Source: Xanthomonas euroxanthea
GTDB lineage: Bacteria; Pseudomonadota; Gammaproteobacteria; Xanthomonadales; Xanthomonadaceae
Reading direction: 5' to 3'
Assembly: GCF_900476395.1 (NCBI RefSeq)
Contig: NZ_UIHB01000001.1
Coordinates: 649,385-713,384 of the forward strand
Length of the DNA stretch: 64,000 bases
Shown here: positions 36,481-46,560 of the stretch, piece by piece
How positions within the stretch are numbered: position 1 is the stretch's first letter
Layout of the letters: every line of letters begins with the position of its first letter
The notes under the pieces: model-generated
What the model was told of the DNA's origin: nothing
The model's input: the letters and a program-made list of their open reading frames with translations, nothing else
Database searches by the model: none
Made by a program: the position numbers and the translations under genes

Positions 36481-38103
36481 ATGAAAGATGGCTTTCGTCA
36501 AAGCATGGCCTGGCTGCACACCTGGTGCGGCCTGAGCTGCGGCTGGCTGCTGTGCGCGATCTTCCTGACCGGCACGCTCAGCGTGTTTCGCGATCCGATC
36601 ACCAGCTGGATGCAGGCCACACCGGCCCTGCCGAGCGCGCGCATGCACACGGTCCTGTCGGAAGACGCGCTGGTGCCGCGTGCACTGGCGCAACTGCGCC
36701 AGCTTGCGCCGCAGGCGCGCCTGTGGCGGATCGGCCTGCCCACGCATCCGGGCGAGGCGCTCACGCTGGTCTGGCGGACATCCGATGGCCAGGGCCAGGC
36801 AGCGCTGGATCCCGGCAGCGGCGAGCTGCTGCCATCGCCATGGGGCCGGCAGACCGAAGGCGGCCGGCATTTCATGAGCTTCCACTACACCTTGCACGGC
36901 GGCATTCCCGGCTATTGGCTGGTGGGTTGGGTGTCCATGTGCGGGCTGATCGCGCTGGTGTCCGGGGTGATCGTGCACAAGCGGATCTTTCTGGATGTCT
37001 TCACCTTCCGCCCGGGCAAGGGCCAGCGCTCGTGGCTGGACGCGCACAACGCCACGGCGGTGCTGACGCTGCCGTTCCTGCTGATGATCGTCTACACCGG
37101 CCTGGCGTATTTCGCCACCAGCTACATGCCCGGGCCATTGCAGGCGCTGTATGGCAGCGACGAGGCCGCGTACACGCGGTATGCCGATGCGCTGACGCCG
37201 GCAGCGCCTGCGGCCGGCGCAGGTGAAATCGCGGCCAACAGCGTGCCCGCCTATCTGCCGGAACTGGTGCAGCGTGCAGCGGTGCGCAATGGTGCGCCTG
37301 CGCAGACACTGGTGATCGAGCGGCCCGATCGCCCTGACGGCAGGCTGCGTGTGATCGCGCGCGTGGCCGATACCGGCCGCTCGCGGCGCCTGCTCAATCC
37401 TGCCAACAGCGTGGTGTTCGATGCGAACAGCGGCGTGGTGCTGGAGCAGCATGCGGATGCCGCACGGACGGACATGCACGCACAGGACGTGGAAGAGGTC
37501 ATCAAGACCCTGCACGTGGCCGGGTTCGGCGGCTGGACCAGCAAGTGGCTGTACTTCATCTGCGGCCTGGCCGGCACCTTGATGATGGCCACCGGCACGG
37601 TGCTGTTTTCGATCAAGCGGCGTCGGCGTAGCGAGCAGGAGTTCGGCGCGGCCACGGCCGGCATCTATCGTGTGGTGGAAGCGCTCAATGTCGCCGCGCT
37701 CGCGGGAACCGCGTTGGCCAGCATTGCGTATTTCTATGCCAACCGCCTGGTGCCGGCTGCGCAGGCCGCGCGCAGCCAGATCGAAATCCACGCATTCCTG
37801 TGGGCGTGGGCGGCCACGCTGCTGCATGCGCTGCTGCGCCGGCCCGCCCGTGCCTGGGTGGAACAACTGGCGATGACCGCGTTGCTGTGCCTGGGCTTGC
37901 CGCTGCTCAATGCGGTCACCACCGGACAGCACCTGGGTGTGTATCTGGCTGCCGACGACCTGCAGCGCGCCGGGGTCGAGTTGGTCTCGCTCGCCTTCGG
38001 TGTTGCTTTCGCCTATGCGGCGTATCGGGTGCACCGCAGCGCCGTGCGACCGCTGCCGACACGCGCCAGGCGCGGCGCCGCTGCTGTGATGGATGTGTTG
38101 TGA
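36481..38103 (+). CDS. PepSY-associated transmembrane protein (iron-uptake reductase type)
   Basis: 540 aa from ATG 36481 (MKDGFRQSMAWLH). Four or more membrane segments: about 13-35 (GLSCGWLLCAIFLTGTLSVF), 145-165, 195-215 and 365-385, plus C-terminal helices. PepSY-TM motifs: WLHTWCGLSCGWLL, FHYTLHGGIPGYWLVGWVSMCGLIALVSGVIVHKRIF, WLDAHNATAVLTLPFLLMIVYTGL, FGGWTSKWLYFICGLAGTLMMATGTVL. Conserved His residues in HTW, HYTLH and DAHN probably bind haem. Proteins of this family next to siderophore receptors are thought to reduce iron from ferrisiderophores at the inner membrane. First of three overlapping genes downstream of the receptor. Confidence 0.92.
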   Translation: MKDGFRQSMAWLHTWCGLSCGWLLCAIFLTGTLSVFRDPITSWMQATPALPSARMHTVLSEDALVPRALAQLRQLAPQARLWRIGLPTHPGEALTLVWRTSDGQGQAALDPGSGELLPSPWGRQTEGGRHFMSFHYTLHGGIPGYWLVGWVSMCGLIALVSGVIVHKRIFLDVFTFRPGKGQRSWLDAHNATAVLTLPFLLMIVYTGLAYFATSYMPGPLQALYGSDEAAYTRYADALTPAAPAAGAGEIAANSVPAYLPELVQRAAVRNGAPAQTLVIERPDRPDGRLRVIARVADTGRSRRLLNPANSVVFDANSGVVLEQHADAARTDMHAQDVEEVIKTLHVAGFGGWTSKWLYFICGLAGTLMMATGTVLFSIKRRRRSEQEFGAATAGIYRVVEALNVAALAGTALASIAYFYANRLVPAAQAARSQIEIHAFLWAWAATLLHALLRRPARAWVEQLAMTALLCLGLPLLNAVTTGQHLGVYLAADDLQRAGVELVSLAFGVAFAYAAYRVHRSAVRPLPTRARRGAAAVMDVL

Positions 38104-38423
38104 AGCGTTCTTCGAGCGCCGCGTCGGTGACTTGCTACCGCTGGTCGGTTGCCGGTCGCGTACTCGCTGCCAGCGTCGGCGGCTATGCGCTGACCTCCAC
38201 CGGCTGCAGCGTGCTGGCGCAGCTGCTGTCGCGGTTTGCCGGCGTGTCGCCTGCGGTCTCGGTGCTGAGCACGACCTTGCTGAGTTTCGCCATCTACACG
38301 GTCGTCGTGCTGTGGATGTTTCGTGCGCGCAGTGCATTGCGCATGTGGGGCTGGCTGGGCGTGGGTATCGCTGCGCTGGGCGGTGCGAGCTGGTTGCTGG
38401 GACATCCGCCATGGATGGGCTGA
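38100..38423 (+). CDS. DUF3649 small membrane protein (iron-uptake associated)
   Basis: 107 aa from GTG 38100, overlapping the PepSY gene's stop by 4 bp (GTGA). Three hydrophobic segments: RVLAASVGGYALTSTGCSVLAQLL, VLSTTLLSFAIYTVVVLWMF, GWLGVGIAALGGASWLL. The YRWSVAGRVLAASVGGYALT start and the position between PepSY and DUF3325 genes fit DUF3649, a family seen in the same trio in other proteobacterial iron operons. Biochemical role unknown. Confidence 0.85.
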   Translation: MKRSSSAASVTCYRWSVAGRVLAASVGGYALTSTGCSVLAQLLSRFAGVSPAVSVLSTTLLSFAIYTVVVLWMFRARSALRMWGWLGVGIAALGGASWLLGHPPWMG

Positions 38424-38776
38424 TCACCGCGCTGCTGGGCACCGCGCTCTGCCATGCCGCAATGATGGCCCTGGCCGTGGCGATGCATCGCCATTACGAG
38501 CAGCTCACCGGCCGCCGCACTGCGCCGGTCATGCAGCGTTGGTTGCTGCGTGCGATGGCTGTCTGTCTGTTGATCGCCGCGCTGGTGCTGTGCGTGCTCG
38601 CTTGGGGCGGAGCGGTGGGCACCTTGTTGTGGCTGGGGTTTGTCAGCGTGGCCGCGCTGTGGGTAGCGCTGGGCCTGGCGTACGCGCCGCGCTGGAGTGC
38701 GTGGCTGGCAGTGCTGCTGGGCTGCGTCGCATGCGGGGTGGTGGGTTGGCACGTGCTGTGGTTTGCTGTTGTTTGA
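38411..38776 (+). CDS. DUF3325 small membrane protein (iron-uptake associated)
   Basis: 121 aa from ATG 38411, overlapping the previous gene by 13 bp. Four hydrophobic segments, with LCHAAMMALAVAMHRHYEQL near the N-terminus (the family's H-R-H-Y motif) and an all-hydrophobic C-terminus. Third gene of the PepSY-DUF3649-DUF3325 trio. Its stop codon already lies within the start of a dispersed 160-bp repeat. Confidence 0.85.
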   Translation: MDGLITALLGTALCHAAMMALAVAMHRHYEQLTGRRTAPVMQRWLLRAMAVCLLIAALVLCVLAWGGAVGTLLWLGFVSVAALWVALGLAYAPRWSAWLAVLLGCVACGVVGWHVLWFAVV

Positions 38777-38935
38777 AGGCCACACATACCGACCAGTTTG
38801 ACTGGTCCTTGTCCGCCCACCGTCGCGGGACCTTACGCGGCATGGATGCCGCGTAAGAGCCTACAAGGACGTACTTGCGGCGTGTCCTGCGATGGTGGGC
38901 GGGCAAGGGCCCTGCAGCCAAGTCACAGATCAATC
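38774..38935. repeat. About 160-bp palindromic element, copy 1
   Basis: Outer arms (CGCCCACCGTCGCGGGAC near 38814 and GTCCTGCGATGGTGGGCG near 38884) are inverted repeats. The centre has a perfect 11-bp-arm hairpin 38833-38856 (TTACGCGGCAT, GG, reverse complement). A second copy lies at 47486-47646 with the same internal order. 38936-39183 shows no gene. Confidence 0.85.
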
Positions 38936-39183
38936 GCTCTGCAACTGATCTATCCGCACTGCTGAGTCCCCTTCAGACACAACGCCCAAAAAAATCGAGA
39001 CGTCGAACAAGCCGCCAAGGAGCCCGCAACCAGTGAGGACATCACGCCCGCCGACATGGCCGCGTGCTGATGGGACTACACGCAACGCGGCGGTAGACCC
39101 GGTAGTTGCATTGCTGACCCTCGACACCGCTGGATCAACCGTAGACATATGCCGTCACCGCGCAGGGATGCCAGAATCGGCGC

Positions 39184-42015
39184 ATGTCGCCGCCCATCAT
39201 GTCCGTGTCTCCTGCGCTCACCGCCCTGATCGAGCGGGCCGTGGCGCGTGTTCGTCATGCCGTGCCGGCCGACCAGCCCTGGCCGGGCGATGACGTCGAT
39301 CGGCAGCTCGCACAGGTTGCGCTCGCCAGCGAGTTTGCGCTCGATACCCTGGCGCGCCAGCCGGCGTTGCTGCAGCACCTAGCGCAGCCGGATCCACCGC
39401 CGTTGCCGCTGCCGGTGCTGGACCCCGCACAGCCCCAGACCTGGCCAGCGCAGCTGCGGCGTTATCGCAGCGCCGAATCCACGCGCCTGGTCTGGCGCGA
39501 TGTGCTCGGTCTCGATAGCGTCGACGCCACCCTGGCCGGTGCCACCCGCCTGGCCGAAACCTGCCTGCAATGTGGGCTGCAGGCTTTGGAGCAGCAATTC
39601 CGCGACCGCCACGGCCAGGTGATTGCCGAAGACGGCAGTGTGCAGCGGCTGGTGGTGTTCGGGCTGGGCAAGCTTGGTGGGGGCGAGCTGAATTTTTCCT
39701 CGGATGTGGATCTGGTCTACGCGTATCCGCAGGGCGGCCAATCCGATGGTGCCCGTCCGCTGGCAGCGGAAGAATACTTTGCGCGCCTGGGTCAGCAGCT
39801 GGCCAAGCTGCTCGACGAAACCACCGCCGATGGATTCAGCCATCGTGTGGACCTGCGCCTGCGTCCGTTCGGCACGGCCGGGCGGGTGGCCTTGTCGTTC
39901 ACCGGCATGGACCAGTACTTCCAGCGCGAAGGGCGCGACTGGGAGCGCTATGCCTGGCTCAAGGCCCGCGCGGTGGCCGGCGATATCGATGCCGGCGAAG
40001 CCTGGCTGGAGACGCTACGCCCCTTCGTCTACCGGCGTTACCTGGACTTCACCGCGCTGGACGGCTTGCGCGAGATGAAGGCGGCGATCACTGCCGAAGT
40101 CGCCCGGCACGATCGCCTGGACGACATCAAGCGCGGGCCGGGCGGCATTCGCGAGATCGAGTTCCTGGCGCAATCGCTGCAGCTGATTCGCGGCGGACGC
40201 GAACCGAGCCTGCGCGAGCGTCGCCTGCTGCCGGCCTTGCAGGCGTTGGTGGACGCAGGGCAGATCGATGCGGACAACGGGCGCGCATTGACCGAGGCGT
40301 ATCGCTTCCTGCGCCGGCTGGAGAATCGTCTGCAGATGTTGCGCGACGCACAGACGCATGCCTTGCCGCAGGCGCCGCTGGATCGCGAACGCATCGCGCT
40401 GGGCCTGGGCCACGCGGATTGGCCGGCCTTGTTGCAGGCAATCACGCCGCAGCGCGCGCGCGTTGCCGCCGAATTTGCCGAGCTGCTGGCACCACGTGTC
40501 CGCACCAGCGCACCCGATGCGCTGGCCGATTACTGGCGCGCCTTGCCCGAAGGCGATGCCGCGCCGTTGGCCGGCCTCGGCTTGCACGACCCAGGCGGCG
40601 CGCATCAGGTGCTGGCCGATTTTGCGCAGTCCTCCGGCGTGCGTGCGCTCTCCGATACCGCAAGCGCGCGCCTGGACCGTGTCATGCCGGCGCTGCTGCA
40701 TGCGGCCACCCGCGCCAGCCAGCCCGATGCCGCCGTGCGCCGCATGCTCGGCCTGTTGCAATCCACCTTGCGCCGCACCAGCTACCTGGCCCTGCTGGAC
40801 GAACAGCCCAGCGCACTTGCACGCCTGGTCGATGTGCTCTCGCGCAGTGCCCTGCTGGCCGAACGTCTTGCTGCGCATCCGCTGTTGCTGGACGAACTGC
40901 TCGACACCCGCATCAGCGGCCCGTTGCCCGACCGCGATGCGTTGCAGGCTGCGTGCCTGGACACCTTGCAGATCGAGGACACCGAAGCGGCGCTGCGCGA
41001 ACTCAACGAGCGCCGCCTTGCGTTGAGCTTCCGCATTGCATTGGCCACGCTCGATGGCCGCCAGCAGGCCGTGGACAGCACCCAGCAGCTGGCCTGGCTG
41101 GCCGAAGCAGTGGTGCAGACGGTGCTGCAGCTGGCGCGCCGCGAACTGATCGCCGCGCACGGGCAGGTGCCGGGCGGGGCGTTCGCCATCATCGGCTACG
41201 GCAGCCTGGGTGGCCTGGAGCTGGGCTTCGGCTCGGACCTGGATCTGGTGTTTCTCTACGACCACCCGCGGCAGGTGGAGGCATCCGATGGCAAGCGACC
41301 GTTGGACGCCGGGCGCTGGTTTGCGCGGCTGGCGCAGAAGGTGATGACCTTGCTGGCTGCCGAAACCGGCGCCGGCCGTCTCTACGAGATCGACGTGCGG
41401 CTGCGCCCGGACGGCGGCAAGGGCGCGTTGGTGTCATCGCTGGCCAGTTACCGCGACTACCAGCGCGAGCGCGCCTGGACCTGGGAACATCAGGCGCTGG
41501 TGCGCGCGCGTGCGGTGGCCGGCGATGCGGCGCTCTGCGAAGCGTTCGCGCAGGTGCGTGGCGACACGCTGACACGCGTGCGCGACACCGCAGCGCTGCA
41601 CGAGGACGTGCGCAAGATGCGCGCGCGCATGCGCAGCGAGCTGGATCGCAGCGATGCGGGGCGGCTGGATCTCAAGCAGGGCGCCGGCGGCCTGGTCGAT
41701 CTGGAATTCGTCCTGCAGGCCGGTGTGCTCGGCCAGGCCGCACACCATCCCACGTTGCTGTTGGCCTGCGCCACGCCCGCCTTGATCGATGCGCTGGTGC
41801 AGGTGCAGTGGCTGCCGACCGAGAGCGCAGCAGCGCTGCACCAGGCCCATGCCACGCTGGTGGAAGCGGGCCTGAGTTGCACGCTGGATCGCCGGCCGCG
41901 GCTGATCGCACCGACCCCGGCCATCCAGCAGGCACGGCACAGCATCTTCACCACCGCGCACGCACAAGGACTGGCGTTTCCGGTCGGCAGGGATGTGGCA
42001 GCGCCATCGCCTTGA
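39184..42015 (+). CDS. glnE: Bifunctional glutamine synthetase adenylyltransferase / deadenylase
   Basis: 943 aa from ATG 39184; ATG 39199 is an equally possible start. GlnE adds and removes AMP on glutamine synthetase in response to PII/PII-UMP and glutamine. Two nucleotidyltransferase domains are visible: the N-terminal deadenylase with [23 protein letters not shown] (about 155-177) and the C-terminal adenylylase with [24 protein letters not shown] (about 668-691). [22 protein letters not shown] and [18 protein letters not shown] are the repeated helical signatures. Full length and apparently intact. Monocistronic. Confidence 0.97.
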   Translation: MSPPIMSVSPALTALIERAVARVRHAVPADQPWPGDDVDRQLAQVALASEFALDTLARQPALLQHLAQPDPPPLPLPVLDPAQPQTWPAQLRRYRSAESTRLVWRDVLGLDSVDATLAGATRLAETCLQCGLQALEQQFRDRHGQVIAEDGSVQRLVVFGLGKLGGGELNFSSDVDLVYAYPQGGQSDGARPLAAEEYFARLGQQLAKLLDETTADGFSHRVDLRLRPFGTAGRVALSFTGMDQYFQREGRDWERYAWLKARAVAGDIDAGEAWLETLRPFVYRRYLDFTALDGLREMKAAITAEVARHDRLDDIKRGPGGIREIEFLAQSLQLIRGGREPSLRERRLLPALQALVDAGQIDADNGRALTEAYRFLRRLENRLQMLRDAQTHALPQAPLDRERIALGLGHADWPALLQAITPQRARVAAEFAELLAPRVRTSAPDALADYWRALPEGDAAPLAGLGLHDPGGAHQVLADFAQSSGVRALSDTASARLDRVMPALLHAATRASQPDAAVRRMLGLLQSTLRRTSYLALLDEQPSALARLVDVLSRSALLAERLAAHPLLLDELLDTRISGPLPDRDALQAACLDTLQIEDTEAALRELNERRLALSFRIALATLDGRQQAVDSTQQLAWLAEAVVQTVLQLARRELIAAHGQVPGGAFAIIGYGSLGGLELGFGSDLDLVFLYDHPRQVEASDGKRPLDAGRWFARLAQKVMTLLAAETGAGRLYEIDVRLRPDGGKGALVSSLASYRDYQRERAWTWEHQALVRARAVAGDAALCEAFAQVRGDTLTRVRDTAALHEDVRKMRARMRSELDRSDAGRLDLKQGAGGLVDLEFVLQAGVLGQAAHHPTLLLACATPALIDALVQVQWLPTESAAALHQAHATLVEAGLSCTLDRRPRLIAPTPAIQQARHSIFTTAHAQGLAFPVGRDVAAPSP

Positions 42016-42155
42016 TCGGCCGGTATCCGGGCGTTGCGTTGCTTGCGCTATGAGGCGAGTGGTATGCAGACCGGGTTGCAAAGCGCAGTGGGTTGGAATC
42101 GCATCCAACCACCGCGTCTGTTGTTTGCCTGATTGCCCGTACGTAGGGGCTGCGG

Positions 42156-42713
42156 TCAGCCCTGCGGCCGCGGCGCACTGCGCCACAGCAGCGCACGGAA
42201 CGGGCCGAGCAGGAACACGCCCATGCCCAGCTTCACCGCCAGATCGCCGGCCGCCCAGCTGATCCACGGCAGGCCGACACCGGCAAAGGCGATGCTCCAG
42301 AAGATCGCCGTATCCAGCGTGGCACTGCAGGTGGTGGCCACGATCGGCGCGCGCCACCAATTGCCACTGCGCAGCCGGTCGAACACGCTGATATCCAGCA
42401 ACTGCGCGGCGATGAAGGCGGTGCAGGAGGCCGCTGCGATGCGCGGGGTGGCCAGCCACAGCGACAACGCCACCGCGAGCGCAAAGCCGCACCAGGCGAC
42501 CTTGCGCGCCGCGCGTGGGCCGAAGCGGCGATTGATCAGGTTGCTCACCAGGAACGCCAGCGGATACGAGAACGCGCCCCAGGTCAGCCAGTCGTTGATT
42601 GGATATTGCACCAGGATGTTGGACAACAGCACCACCGCGCCCATGGCCGAGACCGCCCATGCCATTGCGCGCGCAGTGAGCGGGGTGAACGGCGTCGGCG
42701 AGCGGCTGGACAT
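42156..42713 (-). CDS. VUT family transporter, probable queuosine-precursor transporter (YhhQ-like)
   Basis: 185 aa from ATG 42713. About six membrane helices; the pattern YPINDWLTWGAFSYPLAFLVSNLINRRFGPRAAR, then LWLATPRIAAASCTAFIAAQLLDISVFDRLR and APIVATTCSATLDTAIFWSIAFAG is that of the VUT/YhhQ family, whose E. coli member imports queuine precursors. The N-terminal LLSNILVQYPI matches too. Substrate by homology only. It lies convergent to glnE (141-bp gap). Confidence 0.85.
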   Translation of the reverse strand: MSSRSPTPFTPLTARAMAWAVSAMGAVVLLSNILVQYPINDWLTWGAFSYPLAFLVSNLINRRFGPRAARKVAWCGFALAVALSLWLATPRIAAASCTAFIAAQLLDISVFDRLRSGNWWRAPIVATTCSATLDTAIFWSIAFAGVGLPWISWAAGDLAVKLGMGVFLLGPFRALLWRSAPRPQG

Positions 42714-43242
42714 GACGGTGCGGCAGTGACAGGGCAGCGCGGATTATCCGCGCGTTGGCGCATGCGGGCCAGTGTGCATCGGCCACGCATGGCCAACACG
42801 GCGGCGCGTTGCCGGTGGAAACAGTGTCTTGGTCAACGGATGGCGACAGGCATGGTGGAGTGACGCCGTGCGGATTGCTTGTGTTCGCGTGGCCGCGGTG
42901 CCTTATCGATCCAGCGTGCTGCTGCGCTGCCGTTTGAGCGCATGCCGGCGTGCAGCACGCACATGCCTCCGAAGACATCGCCAACCCGCATGTACACCGT
43001 TGCCACGGGCGGCGCGACCAGGAGCACGCGGGCAATTGCGTGCGTGCCAGGCATCGGTGCGCAAAGGCTCTGCAACTGCACGCGGCTGTGCGCGTCGGTG
43101 ACGATCAACAAACCGTCGCGCAGGCAGTTCGACAGGCTGCGGAAAATGCCTCTGCGCGTCCCGCGCGTCCCGCCGTGCCCGCAAACAGTGTGTCAGCACA
43201 GCCCCATCCCGACCTGGTGCGTCGGTCAGGAGCTTGCCGGCG
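42714..43242. other. Intergenic region without a supportable gene
   Basis: 529 bp upstream of the transporter gene. A short TTG-started minus-strand frame (42833-43111) exists but lacks a ribosome site and any known motif. Nothing else was recognised. Confidence 0.5.
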
Positions 43243-43746
43243 TCACCAAATCTTGCTGCTGTTCTGCGCAGCGGATTCTGCGGTCGGCACGAACGCCAGC
43301 GCCTGGCCCTGGGGCGACTGCACCGTCCAGCCGGCACCGGCCGGGCTCGGCTGGAAGGTCACCGTCTCGCCAACACGAAAGCCCGCAGTCGGGTCGTCCT
43401 GGCGTGCCGGCCAGCGCAGCAAGGCGGTGTTGTCGGCGTTTGCCGGATCCTGCAACTGCACTTCGCAGCCGCCGTCGGTGGCTTTCTCGACCGACTTGAC
43501 CCGCATCGGCGGCAATGGCCCTGCGGAGGCCTTGTGCGATGCGTCGCCGAGGGCTTCCGAACCTGCCACCGCACTGTGGCCCAGCGCCAACGACACGAAG
43601 TACGGCGCGGAGATCACCAGGATCGCTGACATCGCCGAGGCATCGCCGCGGGTGATCGTGGTCAAGCCTGCAGTGGCCGGCAGCGGCTGGCCGAACGCGA
43701 TGGCGAGCAGCAGCCCGAGACCGGCAGATCGAAGAGAGATGTTCAT
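43243..43746 (-). CDS. Secreted hypothetical protein, partner of DUF2145 gene
   Basis: 167 aa from ATG 43746, overlapping the preceding stop by 4 bp (ATGA). Signal peptide (about 1-26, LGLLLAIAFGQPLPATA). A short hydrophobic segment follows (MSAILVISAPYFVSLALG, about 39-56), then a beta-rich C-terminus (PPMRVKSVEKATDGGCEVQLQDP, FRVGETVTFQPSPAGAGWTV). No domain recognised. Translationally coupled to the DUF2145 gene, so the two probably share a periplasmic or membrane function. Confidence 0.75.
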   Translation of the reverse strand: MNISLRSAGLGLLLAIAFGQPLPATAGLTTITRGDASAMSAILVISAPYFVSLALGHSAVAGSEALGDASHKASAGPLPPMRVKSVEKATDGGCEVQLQDPANADNTALLRWPARQDDPTAGFRVGETVTFQPSPAGAGWTVQSPQGQALAFVPTAESAAQNSSKIW

Positions 43747-44606
43747 GGAGATGCTCCGTGCGTGGCGACGCTGTGGGGGATGGAATCATCCTGCAGCAGC
43801 ATCTGTTGCTGCTGCAGGAAATCGAACACCGACTCGACCGTGATCACCGAATAATTGCCGGAGATGCGCTCGCTGGCGGGATGGTCGGTCACTGCGGCAT
43901 TGGCGACGAAGAAACGGGCGCCGATGCGCTTGCTCAGATCCAGATGCAGGCGGGTGGGTTGGTAACCGTTGCGCTTGAGCCAGGCCTGTGCGCTGCGACG
44001 ATCGCTCACCGGCGCAGCTGCCGTATCTGCTGCGTGGGTCGCCGCCAATGCCGCCGCCAGCACTTCGAGCACCCACTGGTTGGAATTCTGATAATCGGTG
44101 GAGAACGGGTAGGCGATCATGCTGTAGCGCGCCTCGTGCAGCGCATGTGCCAGCGTGGCCGGATCCTGCAGCAACGTGCGCAGTTGCTGCTGCAGCGCCG
44201 GTGCCGGCACGCCGACGCGCAGATCGGCAGTGAGGGCAGTTTCGCCGATGAAGTTGCTCAGACCTTCGTGATACAGCGCCGAGGTGTCCGACTTGCAGTG
44301 ATTGAGCAGGTGCTTGACCCGCCAGGTGCCGTCGTCCTCGCGCAGCGCGAAGGCCAGGTGGCTGTGTTTCAAGCCATAGCGGCTCAGATCCTGGCCGCCG
44401 CGTGCCAGCAGCACCACCTGCGCACCGTCCACTGCGTCCAGCGCCTGCTGGGTGGACCTGGCCATGTCGAACATCGCCGCCAGCGTGGCGGGTGTCGGAT
44501 AGTGCGGCGTGCACACCGGCGCGGCAATGGCAGGCAGTGCGCAGGTCAGGGCGATGAGCAACGCCGTTGTTGCAGGCCAGCTGCGCCGTGTGTGTTCGCA
44601 TTGCAT
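43743..44606 (-). CDS. DUF2145 family exported protein
   Basis: 287 aa from ATG 44606 (MQCEHTRRSW). Signal peptide ending about AIAA (residue 28). DUF2145 features: LARGGQDLSRYGLKHSHLAFALREDDGTWRVKHLLNHCKSDTSALYHEGL (about 65-113), a segment with His and Cys reminiscent of NlpC/P60-like amidohydrolases; SMIAYPFSTDYQNSNQWVLEVLA; RRSAQAWLKRNGYQPTRLHL. The HSHLAF, NQW and Cys positions suggest a cysteine-peptidase-like fold, but that is inference. Upstream and coupled to the 167-aa secreted protein. Confidence 0.82.
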   Translation of the reverse strand: MQCEHTRRSWPATTALLIALTCALPAIAAPVCTPHYPTPATLAAMFDMARSTQQALDAVDGAQVVLLARGGQDLSRYGLKHSHLAFALREDDGTWRVKHLLNHCKSDTSALYHEGLSNFIGETALTADLRVGVPAPALQQQLRTLLQDPATLAHALHEARYSMIAYPFSTDYQNSNQWVLEVLAAALAATHAADTAAAPVSDRRSAQAWLKRNGYQPTRLHLDLSKRIGARFFVANAAVTDHPASERISGNYSVITVESVFDFLQQQQMLLQDDSIPHSVATHGASP

Positions 44607-44655
44607 GGGGATTGATCGTCCGTGTGGCTGCCCCGTGGCATCCACGGCGGCACCA

Positions 44656-45603
44656 TCATACGTGCAGGCGCTCGCGCACCAGTGCGGCGATGCGCTGGGT
44701 TTCGCGCAGTGGTTGCAGCTGCGACGGGGCTGCGAAGACATCCCGTGCATCGGCTAGACGGCCATGCGCTTGCAGTGCCCGCCAATACGTCGCCACCCGT
44801 CCCTGCGCCTGTTCGGCAAACGCCGCTACTACCGGCACCGGCGTGGCGCAGGCTTCGGAGAGCAGGTTGACCGAGTCGGCGCTGGCCACGATCGCATCGG
44901 CCCAGCCCAGCAGGCCGGCGTACGGGTTGGGCCCATCGCGCTCGTCGCACCACAGCAGGCCTGGCAGGCCTGCACGCGCATTGCGCAGCGTCGCGATCGC
45001 CTCGGGCGGGGTGCGCCGGGAGGTGGTGACCAGCAGGCTGCCGCCGGCCGCAAGCACCTGCGCGCGGAGCTGCATGCACAGTGCCGCAAGCGCCTGGGTG
45101 GTCCAGGGCACCTGCGCGGTCGGGCCGCCGATCAACAGCGCCACGCGTGGGCCGGGCAGCGCGCCGAGCGGGGCGAAGGCGGCGCGCCCGGCGGCCAGCC
45201 AGGCATCGTCCACCGGGTTCAAGCTGCCGAGTAATGTGATCACGTTCGCGCCACGCAGCGCGTCGTGCTCGGGCACGATCAGCAGATCCCAGTGGCGCGG
45301 GTCCAGCCGCGGGTCCAGGATCTGCACTGCCTGGCTGCCGCGCGCGCGCAGCAGCCGGGTGGCCAGGGCGGCCTGGCGCCCGCAGCCGATCGCCAGCGTC
45401 GGCGGCTGTTGCAATTGCCGCGCGAATTCCGCGCCAAATGCGGCCTGCGCCCCCGGCAACAGGCGCGGTGCGGCCCAACGCCACGGCGCGCGGGCCTGCA
45501 GATGCAGTGCGGTGACCGGTGTGGAGTGCAGCGCCTGTGCCAAGGCCTCGGCCTGGCGTGCATTGCCGGCGCGGCCGTCGCTCACGGCCCAGGTCAGCGC
45601 CAT
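44656..45603 (-). CDS. ELM1-like (mitochondrial fission protein family) nucleoside-sugar-fold protein
   Basis: 315 aa from ATG 45603 (MALTWAVSDGRAGN). The start SDGRAGNARQAEALAQAL is the signature of the bacterial ELM1 family, which has a GT-B-like fold. GPRVALLIGGPTAQVPW, GSLLVTTSRRTPPEAI and ASADSVNLLSEACATPVPVVA match later family blocks. Some members act in envelope polysaccharide pathways; the exact reaction is unknown. It is transcribed divergently from the nitroreductase gene (136-bp gap) and ends 49 bp before the DUF2145 start. Confidence 0.82.
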   Translation of the reverse strand: MALTWAVSDGRAGNARQAEALAQALHSTPVTALHLQARAPWRWAAPRLLPGAQAAFGAEFARQLQQPPTLAIGCGRQAALATRLLRARGSQAVQILDPRLDPRHWDLLIVPEHDALRGANVITLLGSLNPVDDAWLAAGRAAFAPLGALPGPRVALLIGGPTAQVPWTTQALAALCMQLRAQVLAAGGSLLVTTSRRTPPEAIATLRNARAGLPGLLWCDERDGPNPYAGLLGWADAIVASADSVNLLSEACATPVPVVAAFAEQAQGRVATYWRALQAHGRLADARDVFAAPSQLQPLRETQRIAALVRERLHV

Positions 45604-45739
45604 CGTTTCAGATCCGACATAGATTTGTTTCAGATTGAGCGTGTGTTGCAGCAATCGCGCCACTCTACACTGCGGGTCTTCACGCTGGCGCCGGTGCTGC
45701 ACCCTACTGTCGCCCATTCCCTTGCTTCCCGGAGTCTCC

Positions 45740-46330
45740 ATGTCCGACTTGCTCGACGCTGCCGCGCTGGATCAGCTGTTTCGTACCGCCCGCACGCAAA
45801 ACGCCTTTCTCGACAAGCCGGTCAGCGAAGCGCAGCTGCGCGAGCTTTACGATCTGCTGAAGTGGGGCCCGACCGCGGCCAACGGGTCGCCGGCGCGTTT
45901 CGTGTTCGTGACCACGCCCGAGGGCAAGCAGAAGCTCAAGCCGGCGCTGTCCGAGGCCAATGCCGCCAAGACGCTGGCCGCGCCGGTCACGGTGATCGTC
46001 GGCTCCGACGAGGAGTTCCACGAAAAGCTGCCGTACCTGTTCCCGCATGCCGACGCCAAGAGCTGGTTCGAAGGCTCGCGCGAGATGCGCGCAACCGGCG
46101 CGTTCCGTAACAGCTCGCTGCAGGGCGCCTACCTGATCCTGGCCGCACGTGCGCTGGGTCTGGATGCCGGCCCGATGTCCGGCTTCGACAACGCCAAGGT
46201 GGATGCGGCGTTCTTTGCCGGCACGCCGATCAAGTCCAACTTTCTGATCAATCTTGGCTACGGCGATCCGGCCGGGCTGTTCCCGCGGCTGCCGCGCCTG
46301 AGCTTCGAAGAAGCCGCACGCATCGAATAA
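45740..46330 (+). CDS. Nitroreductase family protein, malonic semialdehyde reductase (RutE/HadB) type
   Basis: 196 aa from ATG 45740, with GGAG upstream. Flavin-dependent; the RutE/HadB subgroup reduces small aldehydes or quinones with NAD(P)H. Subgroup motifs: [45 protein letters not shown] and [45 protein letters not shown]. Length is typical. No rut operon is adjacent, so the substrate is uncertain. Confidence 0.9.
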   Translation: MSDLLDAAALDQLFRTARTQNAFLDKPVSEAQLRELYDLLKWGPTAANGSPARFVFVTTPEGKQKLKPALSEANAAKTLAAPVTVIVGSDEEFHEKLPYLFPHADAKSWFEGSREMRATGAFRNSSLQGAYLILAARALGLDAGPMSGFDNAKVDAAFFAGTPIKSNFLINLGYGDPAGLFPRLPRLSFEEAARIE

Positions 46331-46560
46331 CGGCGGCGAGACACCGGCTGCGCACACCGTCAGGCGGGCGCAGCCGCCGCGCCGCCAGGCGGGGAGCGAC
46401 GTACACTCCGGCTTCGGAGCGCCCCCCGCACCACCCGACGAGCGTGCGCCCTGTGCCATCGCCACAGGCGCATGTTTTCCGCTTTCCTGCAGTCCTCGTC
46501 CGTCTGCGTCCGTTCCATCCGCGTTGATCCAATGCGGTCCCTCATCCTCAAGGAGTTTCA

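Noticed and set aside
42833..43111. 92-codon TTG-started minus-strand frame
   Set aside because: No ribosome site, no motif, basic low-complexity C-terminus; conservation data would be needed to accept it.
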